Part shown: positions 25,310-38,445 of the stretch, in pieces
Numbering within the stretch: position 1 is the first letter of the stretch
Layout of the letters: each line of letters opens with the position of its first letter
DNA from: Sphagnum compactum
Lineage: Eukaryota > Bryophyta > Sphagnopsida > Sphagnales
NCBI GenBank assembly: GCA_965153455.1
Contig: OZ234498.1
Span: 5,146,001-5,210,000 of the forward strand
DNA length: 64,000 nucleotides
Direction of reading: 5' to 3'
Notes under the pieces: generated by a model
The model's input: only the letters and a program-made list of their open reading frames with translations
Told to the model about the DNA's origin: nothing
Databases searched by the model: none
Made by a program: the position numbers and the translations under genes

Positions 25310-27688
25310 TCACACTCCAGGGCTTCCACCAGAAGTATTTTTCTTCAGAGTTGTGTTCTTCACAATCTGCAACAAAACAATAAGTGAGCACCTCCACATC
25401 TTGTCATGGCACTGTCATTTGGATGCTGCTGACTGTGATGAAACTGTGTACTAGCCATGGGTGGATTTAAAAAGTGAGAATATTTCAAGACTCTGCAGAA
25501 TTACTTACTTGACGCAGCATCTGATTCTCACGCTGTAATGTGGAAACCCGCTCCTCAAGTTCAGCATTCCGTTGCTCAAGCTCCTTAGATCGCACTTCCA
25601 AGTCACTCAGATAAGCCTTCTTCCTTTCTCTAGCCTGCTGTGCTGACACACGGTTCCTTAGCAACCTGCAGCCATATGCAAACATTCGTACAGATTACCA
25701 TGAATGATGTAATCCATGTGCCCTACTCCCCTGTGCATACAGCTGGACAAAACTCACTAGAAACTGCAGCAACTTGTGCTAGACTGCAAGTCTGCCGCTG
25801 GAAACATTCTGGGGACAAACCAATAATCTCACTTCATGTAACGAGCATCAAAACAGGCCTCCTTTCAGCATCTATCTAAACATATATGCTGGTATATTGA
25901 GCATGACTATGATCTGTTGCTTGACCCAGATCTCGGCATGTCCCATTGCCTTTGAAGTCACTGAAATTCTGAATTTGAAGCCTCTGCAGTTGATATAGGC
26001 TAAGATTAAGAAAGATGTAACTTTAGACCTCTTTAGTCGCTTGTGCTCTTTGTCAGCAGAAGCTCCCCCTCTCTTTCTAGAAGATGGTCCAGCACTACCC
26101 TTCTCATGGCTGCGGGATGACCCAGCCCCTGATCCCAAACCTTTTCCTGACATTTCTGGGACCCTCCTGACGTCTGAGTCACTCTCATTCCCTGCAATCA
26201 GAAACCTTGCACACTTTTAACTTCAATGCCTGCCACTTCATAAAGCATCAAGCCAAATGTCAAATGGCTAGGACTCATGGACACCTTGCAAGAGTTTGTG
26301 GGCTCAAATCACTACTAGATCATTCTAAAATGAGCATTGACAGCAGCATTGGATATACAAATCATCCAGGATCAAAAGCCAGAGACTTCCAACTCCTTGG
26401 AGAACAAATGGTCGACCGCGTTCCATTGAGATGGCTTGATCGTCATGTCCACCTTCAAAATGGAGGCAGCAACCCTAACTATGAAGAGTATGTGGGCAGA
26501 CCACACTGTCATTCACCTTCTTCTTACCTTCGGTTATGCTCAGGAACCCATGTGGACTTTGCCTGACAAAATTGGTATACCATCAATCATCCAGGAACAA
26601 GCAAATTACCATCTTTTTTCAGATTCTCAGAAGAAGCAGGAGCCTCAGACACAGATATGGATTTCTCACTGCTGGTTTGCTTGGGCGAAGGAGACAAAAA
26701 AGCTGCACCAGCTGTTGCTGCCTGCATTTGAGCTCTATCTTCCTGTACCTGAAGTTTACCACCTATTACAGGTTTCCAACCCTTTCCCAACTCCGTTTCC
26801 TTTACGTTTTCCTTAATGCTCCCTCTCACTGGTGTCAACTTTAGTTTCCTGTCTTCAGCCCCTGCCAAGCCACCTCTTTATCTTCAGACCTCTTCAGACC
26901 CCCTCACTCCCTCTACATTTTTCACAGTTTCAAAATTCTAGGTCTAACCTTACTAGACTAGAACTTTCTTGAGCACAAGTGGCAATGGCAAGTGCTGGCC
27001 CCTATCCCCTACCTGCATAGTGTTTGTGGAGCAATCCAAAGAAAGAGCCTCACAACAGAGCATCTGAAGCTGAGATAACTATGTCAAGGCTTGCAAGATG
27101 AGCTCTAAACTATTGCAATCCACACTACAAATCTATGGCTTTCATCTTTGGAGTATTCCCACGGAATCAAGAGCAATCATGTGAAAACAAGTCATCAACC
27201 GACCAAGGACTCATTCATTTCCACTTGAGAAATCTTACACTCTACAAACCCCTTTTCCAAAACGAGACACAGATAAAGGCCACATTTAGGAACCAGGTGG
27301 AAACCCAATCGCACGTCCATTCTAAAAACTACCTGTTGACACATACCTCGAGGATGTTCCCTTCCACATGTGAACCTCTCTCTCCCTAGGACACGGTCAA
27401 ACTGACCCCGAAATTGAAAGCCTTTCGTGTGTGTGCATGTGCTACAGATGCTATATCAGGATAGGAGCTTCTTCAGTTTGGCGACGAGAATTGAAACAGA
27501 AATGCAGACCGAGGGAAGGAAGGTAACGAACCCTGAACAATGGTTGAAGTGGCAGCAGCCACGGGATCGGTTACTTCCGGAACTTCGGCGTCCGTGTCAT
27601 CACTCTCGGAGGAATATGCCTCGGAGGCTAGATCTTCCTCGGAGTCTACCCACTGATCCTTGTCGTCTTCGGCCTCCAAGTCATTCAT
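25310..27688 (-). CDS. HY5: HY5-type bZIP transcription factor
   Basis: Read right to left, exons are 27688-27532, 26861-26610, 26191-26029, 25665-25509 and 25366-25310, giving about 261 residues. The bZIP is split after KRLKR, and the next exon carries [19 protein letters not shown] then [22 protein letters not shown], followed by [14 protein letters not shown] to the stop. That order, including the short tail after the zipper, is diagnostic of HY5/HYH. Exon 3 begins [17 protein letters not shown], the acidic-plus-VPE motif through which HY5 binds the COP1 WD40 domain. Upstream the protein is longer than Arabidopsis HY5, with an acidic N-terminus ([20 protein letters not shown]). HY5 promotes light-regulated gene expression by binding ACGT elements and is degraded via COP1 in darkness. 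The first intron is ambiguous: two donor/acceptor pairs keep frame. All later junctions are phase-consistent. Confidence 0.9.
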
Positions 27689-28860
27689 TAAAGCAAAATC
27701 GCTCCCTCCGTGTCTCTCTCTGTTTCTCCTCCTTCTCCTAGTTAACTCCCAGGTAAATTCAAGCCACAAGTGTCTCTGTCTCTATCTCTGTCTCTGTCGC
27801 TCTCCCTCTTCTCACCTCGCCTTTTCCACTCAAGCCCCCTATTGTTTCAAACCTCCCTTTTCCGCAAACAAAGAATGGCTTCCTTTTGCACTCCAACTTT
27901 GCTGCAAATGGTACCTCACTCCAATTCCCAGCAACCCGGATACGAACAACTTAAGACTTATATCTACTACAACATTGGTTCCTCAGCGAAGCAAACTGAA
28001 GAAGTCGGACATGATGAGTAAAACAACAGCATCTGTTCTGCTCCTCCTGCTGCGGCTGCTGCTTCTTTTCCTCCGTTTTATGCTGTTTTGGAGGCAGGCT
28101 TTCCGATCAAACTCGTCCCAGCTCCAAAACACACGACATTTATTCTCAAATCTGAACAAAAAAACAGAGCAAGCACAACGAAATTCCAAAAAGCAACGAC
28201 CTGCGAAACCACAACGATAAACCGATGCAGCTCAAACCCTTGCCGTCCATCACCTACCTTGCTAACACTTCCAAACTGCTGCAGCAGAGCAACAGCGACG
28301 ACACGGGAATAAAAACACCCAAAAAAGAAGAGGAAGAACAAAAGAGTCAAGTTCGCTCGCTTTTTTCCCCTCGTCGTACGCGAGAAGCAACAACGAAATA
28401 AGACAGCAACAGGGCGGGGGTTGGGAGAGGGGCTTTTTTTTTTTTCTTTTTTTTTAATTCGGGAGTGTTCGTAAAAACTCTGGTTGATCGAGAGCCGTTA
28501 CTACATCTAAAACCGTCGATACCTTCGTCTCTTCCAAATTTAACGGTCACGATTCACTCTTGTCTGTTACTCAAGTCGTACTACACAGCAGGATTTTTTA
28601 TACGAGCGACCCGTCGCTTTGTAATTTTTTTTTATATTTAATTAGTTTCCCTCTCTTTCTCTCTCTCCCTTGCTGGTCCTCAAATGGCCAGGACAGACGT
28701 GGCCGCTTGTCGTGCAAGGCAGGAGGAGGCGGCATAATATTTTTTAGAAATAAAAAAACAATTTTTTTACAAAAGGGCGAAGAACGTGGCCTTGTCTGGT
28801 GGAGGGAATAGCGACGACGTGGCCTTCTTATCAAGGGCCGAGATTGGAGAATGAGGAGGA
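27689..28860 (-). promoter_or_regulatory. HY5 5' region with CT tract and ACGT elements
   Basis: A (TCTCTG)n/CT-rich run lies near 27768-27812, in the probable 5' UTR. Farther upstream are three exact copies of ACGTGGC, at 28697-28703, 28784-28790 and 28817-28823. This is the core recognised by plant bZIPs in G-box/ABRE-type sites. A T-rich run at 28435-28457 separates the two parts. Assignment to HY5 is by position and orientation. Confidence 0.5.
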
Positions 28861-30960
28861 CAAGCGGATGGGATTGTATAGTTCGCCAAAAACAAGGAAA
28901 AAGATGAAAACCCATTTCCTTAAGGCATTAGGGGAACTAGTTACCTACACTGGTAGGACTACCATTGTAAAATAATTTTTAAAACCCCCAAAAAAATTTG
29001 GTTGCTTCTAAATTAAATGTCATAAGAGTATCATATTACATGACTACCTAAAATCAGCGTCTCTGAGAATTGAGTCTCCAAATTTAGATTTTCCTGACTT
29101 AAATATAGGCTTACTAAAAGGCCTCACCATGAAGCATAATTGTAGGTGCTGGTTCTCACCCTAGCCCTACACTTTAGGCACCTAAAAATGGCTTCAATCC
29201 TCCCTGATCAAAGAAAAATGGATAATGAAATTTGGCTTGTTTTGGGTTTACCTATTTATTCTTGGGTTGTGAGATTTTAGGGTTAGGCCCAAAGGAGGCA
29301 GGCAAGTGCCTGAAGCGGTAACCTACTCTGGCTAAGCCAGAATTTCAGGAATGAATATGATGCCCCCATCCATCCAAGGGCCTCATTACTGGTAATTGGT
29401 GTAATGAATTGGATATCTTTTCCTAAGAGAGGAGAGGCTTGGGTGAATCGGCAACTACACTATACCTATGGTATAAATCAATGTTGGGTGGGTAATCAGA
29501 TTTTTTTATAAAATCAACTGGACTTGGAATCAGGTTCTAGGTTTAATTTATATGTGAAACTAAAACCGAAACCAAAATCAGAATCTAGATAAATGTTTTT
29601 GGAAGAAAAAAAATGTCAGAGGTTAGCAGCCATGTAATTGTTGACTCAGGTGTTGAATGGAGTGGGATATTCAGAACCAGAAAAGTAAAGAACTACCCAA
29701 CACAACACAAATTTAAAAACCCTCCAAAGTCCCATATACAACTAAGCCGTGTTTTTCTTTAGTGGCGAAATATCACCAGATTTCAACTCAGAATCTGCCC
29801 CTTCTACCTATAAGCCTTAAAAAAAAGCTAAAATTAGGGCATAATCGTCAAAAGGCTACCTAGGGCAGAACAGGTAGGGATACCTAGGGTTCGCCTACCA
29901 TTTCTCCTAAACCCTAATAGCTATCGCTGTGTGTGGCAAGCTTGAAACTTTTCTTGCCGTCAAATGGTTCCATCATGCTGTCCAAAGTCATCGCTACCTA
30001 TCCCATTGTTGTCACTTCTTGCCAAAACACCAACCTAGGTTAGAAACATTGGTCGCTTGTTGTTGAATGTGAAGAAATCATTGTTGCCAGCGCTGGCTAT
30101 GCAACTAGGATCACCATCGCCATTGCTTCCAAGTTCCCACTGCCAAAGGAGATTGTAAATATGATAATGGCACTTGTAACATGTTAAAATTGTCTATTAG
30201 ATTTTAGAATTTTTTAGTTGAATGAACATCTTCAATGTTCATGGCTAGAGAGCTAGAATAGCAAGTTAGAGTGACAAGCCTAGGAGTCATCATATTTGGT
30301 AATGTGACAAACCCAGTGGCTCATGAGATGGTCGACCATGTGTCAACGCTAGAGTAAGGAAAATCATCTACGATTTTGGAGATTTCAATGTTCAAGCTTG
30401 TTGCTTAGAGCGCTTTCAATGGAAAAAATGGGGTTTAAAACCCTAAACCCTATCTTTTGATTTAGTTGTTACAACTTGCAAGGTTATTGTAAGGTATTGT
30501 TGTTGTTATTGGCAGCGTTATTCAATGCGCACCTTGTAATGTGCTTGTGAGTAAAAAGCTTGAGGAATTGAACCAGGGTATAGGACGCTAATGTATAGTG
30601 CAGACTGCAAAGGTACGTGTTTTTCCATTGTTTACTCTCTTGTGATTTTTACAAATTTACAATCAGTCCATCTCAATGTTGCATTTTGTACACATTCCAA
30701 AGTCCAAAGTCATTTTGAATCACATTGCCACTATGAGTTGTGAAGTGACTAGTCATCTATCCAAAGTCAAGAGCCATCTTCAATTGCACTACCACGATCA
30801 TTTGTGAGTTGGAACTTGTGATTAGTTTGTCTAGACTCCAAAGTCCAAAGTCTTTTTCAATCACATTGCAACTTGCCATTGTGAGTTGTGACCAATCTGT
30901 GACTCTATTGAAATTCTCGAGTGTCTATAATTTCGATTTAAAGTTTAAAGCTCTTTTTCC
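28861..30960. other. Intergenic region, no gene recognised
   Basis: AT-rich sequence with only short unsupported open frames. Some phrases recur (e.g. tccaaagtccaaagt at about 30700 and 30840), which suggests decayed repeat DNA leading into the hAT relic. Confidence 0.45.
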
Positions 30961-30962
30961 AT

Positions 30963-33940
30963 TGAACATGGCCCCTTTGCAACCTCCAAAGGACTTTAAG
31001 TTCCACAAGTTTTTTTCTCATATAAAGTCCAATAATGTAACATCTTCTAGTACCAACCAAACCCCAATTCTTGCCCCTACTATTGAACCTTTCTCTGATG
31101 CAGATCTTTGGATTTTTGTTGAGAAGACTGAAAGGAAAAGGAAAGAATATGAGCAAAATAAGGTGTGAAACAAGATGTTTGGAATGTGAAACTACCTTTG
31201 GGCTAAATTTGTGATGTATGAACAAGGGAAGGTGCACCTAATGAGATGCAAGGTTTGTTCCAAAATAGATGGTAAGGACGAAATGCTTACCCCTAAAATT
31301 TGTAGCCTCCAGAAACATGTTGGAAGAAGGAAAGCCTTAGTGGCAATTCCTGGAGTTTGTGCTATTGGTGAGTATTACATGAGCAAATACAAATTGTCCA
31401 TGTTAACAATGAAAGGTTGTATGCAATAACTAGGAAGGATTTAGTTCTCAAGCAAGTTTGTCATGTTGTTTGAGAAAGGAAAAAAAAACTGGTGCAATTT
31501 TCTATCTATTTCCAGATATTAGTTGAAGGAAGTCCCATGATTGATTTTGAAACCATGAGCAAGCTACAACATTTCCTTGATGTCAAAAACTTTCCAAAAA
31601 CCCATTGGTCAAACATAAGTGGTTGGGATAACATCTTGCATGCATGACTTGGTTATTAACAAAACCAAAACATTGGTTGAGGCTATTAGGTTCGTTTCCC
31701 TTTCCTATGATGAAGTGACAACTTCTGATCAACAATCCTGGGTTTACATTCATGCCTATGTTGTTGAAAATTGGCAATGAATTCCATTGTTATTATTTTT
31801 ACAGCGAATGGACATTGATGGGGACACTTCTGATAACCTAAAGCGCATTATGGTGGATGCCATGGTTTTTTTGAATCAAGATAACATTGCATATAAACTA
31901 ATCACTTTTGGAATTAACAGGGTGAATGTTTTTCAAGGTGTCAAAACATGTGTGACAATCCAATTGAAAAATAAAAATGCACCATGCATGATTGGTGTGC
32001 ATTGCATGAGCCACATCACTAATTTGGCGGTCTAGACTTTTTCCAAGCTTGGCATTGTGGGAAAATTTGAAGATGGGATGTAGAACTTATATGCATATTT
32101 CTCACACAATCCAAAAAGAACTCATGAATTCATTGAACTTGCCGACATCGTGGAAACAAAAGGTCATCAGACTTTGAAAAACATCAAAACCCACTGGATT
32201 TCAATGTTATTCCTAGCTAAGATAGTTTTATCTAAATATTGGGCCTTTGTTTTGAATATGCATAAGGATGTTGGCATTGTTAATCAAGTTGCTCGCAATT
32301 TAGAGTTGCTTTGTTACTTGAAAGTAATGTTTGGGCTTTCTCGTATCATGCCCTTGCTTGAGGGGCTAAATGAGTTGATAAAATTCTCCCAATCTTGACA
32401 ATGTTTTATATGTGATTTTGTTGTTGCTATGAAGTTTCGTCAAGTAGATCTCTACTGCTAATACATTGAACCCTAAATGTTTACATGAATGATGTGTTCA
32501 ATGGGTACCAAAACTTATTGAATGGGACATCGGATGTGGTGGCACGCATGAATGGGCACCTAATTTATATATTGGTTTGGAAATTTTGAATTTTCGTATT
32601 ACTGGCACTTCCATCATGACGCATTCTCATTGTCTTGAGACATCTGTCTATGTGCCTATGACTTGTGTTATTTTTCAATAGACCATCAACAATGTGCAAA
32701 GACAATGTTTTGAAGCTACAACCGAGCAAAAGCATGAATAGGGGGACTATTTTGGACTATTTTGGACTATCACATGTGTAATTTTTTTGGCTTACATATA
32801 AACATAAAATTTAAAGCCATATTCGAAATTAACATTGTCGATTTTTTAATTATTCATGTTTTCATAAACATTAATGGGAATCATCAATAAGAAATTTGGA
32901 TGAATTTTAAAAAGATTATGGACTCATAATGGACTTCTGAAATGACAACATTACATTTGTCACATAGAAAAAATGAAAAATGTGAACTCAAAAATATGTC
33001 AAAGCAGTGTTAAAATACAAATTAAAAAATAAAACATCATCAAGTGAAGAATTTATTTGTGAAGTGCATTGAAACTTTATATATATATTTAAAAAGTTTT
33101 AAATGAAGTGATTATTGTAAATTTTTATCCTTGAAAGTCCATTTCACATTAAAAAATTTAATCTTTGGTATGGATTTTTTTTATCAATCACATTCTTAGA
33201 TATATTCATAGGTTGGTTTATTAATATTTGTGATTAAAAGCATAGGGGATACTATATAAGATTTATGGCTTAATAATTGATAAAACTACAAAAAACATTC
33301 GTTAATGTTAAATTCTAGACTCTCAAATGCCACTTTTGAGATACCTACCATGCTTTCACCTAGCCAAGGTTAGTGACAAATTGGAAAAGTGCTTTTCAAA
33401 TTAGGATGTGATGGATGTTTTAAAGTTGGTTTACTCACAATACTGGTTAAAAACTTCATGTGAACAAACCAGTCTTGTTCATATGGCTATCTTGAAAGGT
33501 TTTTATAATCAACCCAAGAATCTTGGATCATCCCAAACTTAGATCCTGGCTATTATTGATGTGAACATTTTGGACTTGTAGTTTTATAAGATCATAATGA
33601 TGTCCAATGGTTTATGGGCTATGGACCATCCCATGGATGTCAATCCAATGTCCAAACTTTGGAAAAAACACTCTTCCAATGCATTGTTATGTGTTTGACT
33701 TTCTGAGTTCACTAAAGTGGCAAAATTGGTTGTGGTCCAAATTGTGGGATCTATGGATGATGAGAAAACTTTTTTAACTCTAACATTCATGAAAACCAAA
33801 CTATGGAATCGATTTTGTGAACATTTAAATTTGGTGGTGCACATATTTGCACAACCATTTTATATGATTGATATTTTTCCTTATGATGATGTAAAAATAA
33901 CTTGGACTAATGAAAAAGAAAAAAAGGGTCTTTTGGCTTG
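30963..33940 (+). pseudogene. hAT-type transposase relic (BED finger to C-terminal domain)
   Basis: Fragments of one transposase lie in order on the + strand. An N-terminal zinc-finger-like part is at about 31234-31340 (MRCKVCSKIDGKDEM, LQKHVGRRK). The core is at 31790-32400, with VNVFQGVKTCVTIQL, GVHCMSHITNLAV, YAYFSHNPKRTHEF and KTHWISMLF. C-terminal pieces sit at about 33300-33940, with VGSMDDEKTFLTLTFMKTKL and AQPFYMIDIFPYDD. Multiple in-frame stops (e.g. just after TNLAV at 32033) and frame changes occur. An AT-rich stretch of about 550 bp (32.76-33.3 kb) separates the core from the C-terminus. Family assignment rests on the HCMSH/TNLAV and C-terminal dimerisation-like blocks. Terminal inverted repeats were not identified. 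Confidence 0.7.
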
Positions 33941-34609
33941 ATGTTTTCTGGAAAACATCCCTAGTTTTCCATGATGTCAACCAACTGTGCTTGGTAAATC
34001 TATCCTTCTTATTTTCCTTTTATGATCAAACTAAAATGTGGCTTGCAAGTCAGGATCATGTGCTATAGTTGGGTGCATTGTCCTCTTGGACAAGGGTTCA
34101 ACTCCCTCACATGGTTTGTTAATTTATTTTTTTTACATTGTATTTTATTCATGTGATTTCAATTTTTGTTTCTTATAAATTAATTGTGTTTCATCCTTAA
34201 CTTCTAAGTTGTAATTCAAATAGCTTAAGTCATTAGCCATGATTGTTTTGCCAATCTTTGCCCTTCTAATCTTCCAACATTTGCCAAATGACTTCACAAT
34301 TGTTTCTATTGTTGCCTAAATTCATAATTTGTCAAAATTGAAATAGCCATTATTCACACATTGGCTACAACTTGAAATAGTCAAATACACCACCCCTCCA
34401 AGGGGAAAATAACCATATGCTATCTTTAACTTTTTCCAATATAGGTAGTAAAAAAAAACCAAACATATTAGTGAAGCCACTTGAGCTTCTAGCTCAAACA
34501 CATAATAGCCAATAAGGCTATTGTTAAAAATCCTTAAGAGAAACACTACAACTAAGGTCTCAAAGTCCAAACTTAACATTTCCAAGATTAAATATAGCAT
34601 GAAATGATA

Positions 34610-34765
34610 GAGTTATTCACAAAGTCGCCTTGTATCCACCTTGTTTTTTGGTTTACTTTCACCCCCTATCCCCTCTTTCAACGTATTAGCAAAGTAAGGA
34701 AGTTTCATTAAATCTCAATATGAAATGATGAAATTTAGCATTTAATGCACAAAGTTTGAAAGTAA
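34610..34765 (+). repeat. Direct repeat copy 1 (uninterrupted)
   Basis: This 156-bp block matches 37460-37617. Shared stretches are agttat, then tttcaccccctatcccctct, then ttca..gtat..gcaaagtaa, attaaatctca, tatgaaat and agcatttaatgcacaa. Copy 1 continues past 34765 with ttatagtag, whereas copy 2 runs into a Helitron-like start at that very point. Confidence 0.8.
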
Positions 34766-37459
34766 TTATAGTAGTTGTAGGCAAACATTAAATAATAACA
34801 ACGGATTAAATACAACATGATTTGCAACACGCCTTGATAGTCAAGATGTGGACCTTGATGATCCAAACGTCATTGTTCACTGAGCCTACCTTAATTAATC
34901 GAACTTGATTGACCCCCCCCCCCCCCCTCCTGAACTTGCTTACCCAATACTTCCCCTAATTTGTTTGCCAAAACCTAGCCTCACCCTAGCTCCCCTAAAC
35001 ATAATTTTTTTCTCACTTGCCCACCATTCCAAATTCCTCTCCCCAAGGCAAGATCATCCCCCAAGCCCATCTCCTCCCCATGGAACCATTCCCGACCCAT
35101 CTTCACCTTTTGGGCCACATCCTCTCTCCGGCCCTGTCTTTTCCCCAAGGACACATCTTTTCCATGGGCCCACGTTCTCCCTAGTCACATCTCTTTTTCC
35201 CCAACAATATTATTAATTAAAATTTTGATGATTTTTTTATGATTTTAAAAACATTTAAAAATCAATGTTTGCGATCAGTAAAGTTTAGGGTTATCATTCC
35301 ATGTTGTTAATTTGGAATGAATCAATGATGGTTGTGAAAAAAGTTGTCATTAAGGGCGTATCATTAAATTCAATGTCGCACCACTTGAATAATGATGACA
35401 TTGACATGATAACATGGGCCCATAATTGCTTGTTTCTTTTTTCTACCCATTTGGTTTAAGGTTTGTTTGATCTATGACTAGTACTCACCTTCCATGGTCA
35501 ATTTCTTTCCAATGTTGCCTAGGGATTTAAATAATTTGAACCTGCAATGGCACCATTACTTAACCATGGTAGATGCCCAAGGACGTTTTGCTTTTCCATG
35601 CATGTTCAGGGATGCCAAGTTGTTGATGCTCAGGAATGTGTCCTATTGTATCCCCAATGGAAAGCATTTGCATTTGCATTCTTTTGATTTCAATTACATT
35701 TTTTGTTGTTTCAATTCTTCATTCGAACTTTGTAATTATTTTTGGTGCAAGTCAAGTTTTTTTCTTCTCTACAACGTAATTTTTGGATTTCATGTGTTTT
35801 GTTATTGCATCTTTTCTACAACATAATCTTTGGATTGTGTGTATTGTTGTCTTTTTATTTATTTGAGTGTGTATCTTTTCTTCTTTTTCCTGGTTTGCAA
35901 CATGTGTTTTTCCATGTCGTTCATTTTCAACATCATTTTCTATCACAAGCAGCCATGTTTGACAAGGAATTCACTTCAAAAACACATGACAATGATGGGG
36001 GTGATTTGCTCTTCAAAAATTAACTCCACCACTGCAAGAGCCAAGAATGTTACGATGGTGGCATGAGGTGCGCGAAAAGGAAAAGGGCAATGTTGTTGTA
36101 TACATGGCTTTTGTTTTGGTATACTCCAAAGGAATGGGCACAAAAAGTTTTTAAGATTGACGAGTCGTTGAAAATGCAATCTACATTGTTGAGGGGCAAG
36201 TGCCAACCCAAATACAAATGCCCATGTTGTGAGAAGCTATGGGGAAGCAGAACTTAAATCAAATCGACACTTTTTTGCATTGTCATGCCTAAAGGTGAAG
36301 GCCATCAATGATTGCAAACCATGGCCCGTTGTTGTGGAAGCATCACAAACTACAAATGCGTTTGGGGCAACAAGTAGTCAAGCACTTGTACCCACTAAGC
36401 CTCAAGGAAATGCATAGTCTACGTCTTCAAACTAGTAACAAGATGTGTCCCCACCAACTACAACCATTTGAGGTACACTTTAAGCTTACATGCGACGTTT
36501 AATACAAAAATTCAACCTTGGCATTGTTGCCTAACTTGCCACACATAGAACCCCACTTCATCCCAACATTGTTCAATTACCAATGGAGAATGCAGGCATT
36601 ACAAAATAATTTGCATCCATGCAACAATGTCATAGACCCATTAATTGAGTTATTGTTATAATGTTACACCTTGCAAACAAAGACAATGTGATTGTGACAA
36701 ATTTTTGACACGAAGAATTCCAATGATTCAGGCCTTGATTATCATCCACAACGCATGTGACAAATTGAAAACGTCATTGATAGGCCCTTTCCTCGTTTTA
36801 TACGAAAAGAAGATTTTTAGTACAATCCTTTTATAGTTTAACCTTATTGGCATGGGAGGATATGATTGTAGCCTAGGACTCTCCTTGTGATGATAAATGT
36901 GGGATACAATCGAAAACAATTGCAACAGTATCTTGGGGTCTACATGCTAAATCACAATTTAATTTGTTTTGGTCTTAGACCCTTGTCTAAAGGCCTTGGG
37001 ACCTATTTAAAACTCTTGACCAATTAGAATGCTCAATTTCATTGAACCCTCCTTGGACCCTTGTGTAAAGGGGCCCTTAGTTTAGGTTAGTAAAAGTAGA
37101 TTAGATTGGCTTCATTTGGCTTTGTCAAAGATTTGTATCAATCTGACCTGTTTTTTAAATAATTTACAAAATAATTTACATTCTTTCCAATGATGTTTTG
37201 AATTTTGAAATATCTATAAATTGACTGGAACCTATCTTAACCTACTCAAATTTGACCCTATAAAAAAAATTTGAACCAAAATCACACTGGTTTATTAAAT
37301 AATTAATTAATATGAAGCACAACAACAGAACCAACCTAGCTTGATGGAACTCCTCTTCTAACCAGGGGTTGACCTGAACCTGCCCTAACCTACCCTAGAA
37401 CCAAGAACCAACATATTTTGAAATAGTCATACAACCAAAAGCGGAACCGGCCTTCACAT
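34766..37459. other. Region between the two repeat copies
   Basis: It contains a 15-base poly-C run at about 34912-34926, followed by Pro-rich low-complexity sequence. Broken + strand open frames (about 35494-36500) have no family motif I recognise. The two 156-bp copies could be terminal direct repeats of a degraded element, or simply two dispersed repeats. Confidence 0.35.
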
Positions 37460-37617
37460 GAGTTATCCGTAAAGTAACCCTGTCTTCACCCTGCCTTTGG
37501 GCCTCCTTTCACCCCCTATCCCCTCTTTCAGAAGTATCCGCAAAGTAAAGATATTTTAATAAATCTCAGTATGAAATTCTGATACTCAGCATTTAATGCA
37601 CAAGGTTCGAGACTAAT
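37460..37617 (+). repeat. Direct repeat copy 2 (interrupted at its right end)
   Basis: It is homologous to 34610-34765 up to gagactaa. The homology stops exactly at the junction with TCTTATATATAAAG, so the junction marks an insertion point between A and T. Confidence 0.8.
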
Positions 37618-38340
37618 CTTATATATAAAGTGCCTTGTCCGTGTGTGCGTGCGTGCGTCCAGGTCCTGACAGTGGAGGTCTTGTCCGTCCGTCGAGGTCC
37701 TGAAACCCAGATCCGCCCGTCGAGGTCCTGAAACCCAGATCCCAGCGCAAAGAGACGACGAAGAGGCCGCATATGGCTGCTTCTTGACAACTTTCATGCA
37801 AAGCCAGATCCCAGCGCTTGCTTTCGTTTTGTGGCTATTGCCGGTCATGATCGTCGATCACGCTTGAAGCGCAGCGAGCGGGAGGGAGGGAAGGAGGTTT
37901 GCACTTTGCTTTCGTTTTGTGACTTTTGTCGGTCATGATCGTCGATCACGCTTGAAACGCAGCGAGCGGGAGGGAGGGAAGGAGGTTTGCACTTTGGACG
38001 CTGCAACCATGGCTTTCCGAGGTTCTGATGATGCATCGGAATCAGAAAACGTAAACTGTTTTTCTCTCCCTTGACTCTCCCTTTCTTTCCGTGTGATCCT
38101 GCGACTATCATAAAATAATTGAAACTATCATAAAATATTATTTCATAATCTTTTCCATTAACAACATGCTTTTAAATTTTCTGTTGGAGAGTGGAAGGTT
38201 CAAAGGTAGATTTAAAAACCTTAATCTTCACTTCCGAAGCTCCATTATGTTGTTTGTTGTCGTTCGTCGAGGTCCTGAAACCCAGATCGGGACCCGCCTG
38301 TCCGTCCGTCTGGTCGAGGTCCTGAAACCCAGATCCCAAA
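37618..38340 (+). mobile_element. Helitron-like 5' end and non-coding body
   Basis: The sequence begins TCTTATATATAAAGTGCC directly after an A. Helitrons start with TC, insert between A and T, and often have this AT-then-GTCC/GTGTG subterminal pattern; the gtgtgtgcgtgcgtgcgtcc run follows. The 19-mer gaggtcctgaaacccagat occurs four times, at 37694, 37722, 38279 and 38316, which ties the body together to at least 38340. No coding sequence is seen. The right end was not found: no CTRR followed by T with a preceding hairpin was convincing. It would be a non-autonomous element. Confidence 0.6.
37820..37995. repeat. 88-bp tandem duplication
   Basis: Copies 37820-37907 and 37908-37995 share gctttcgttttgtg, ggtcatgatcgtcgatcacg, and gcgagcgggagggagggaag, with only a few substitutions. 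It lies within the putative Helitron and is recent by its similarity. Confidence 0.9.
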
Positions 38341-38445
38341 TTGTAAAAGTAAAATAACCACCCAAAAACCTGCCTGGCTCCTCTTTTCCGGGTTTTCGTG
38401 AAACCCGACAGTTCTGTGCACGAAAACCCGACAATTCTGTGATTA

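Noticed and set aside
27660-28220. 186-codon plus-strand open frame
   Set aside because: It is antisense to HY5 exon 1 and its CT-rich 5' region and consists of Ser/Leu runs from the repeat.
34905-35216. Pro-rich 103-codon open frame after the poly-C run
   Set aside because: The composition follows from the C-rich low-complexity sequence, and no family motif is present.
35494-36502. String of + strand open frames
   Set aside because: No recognised motif in any frame. Possibly relic DNA, but a function would be invented.
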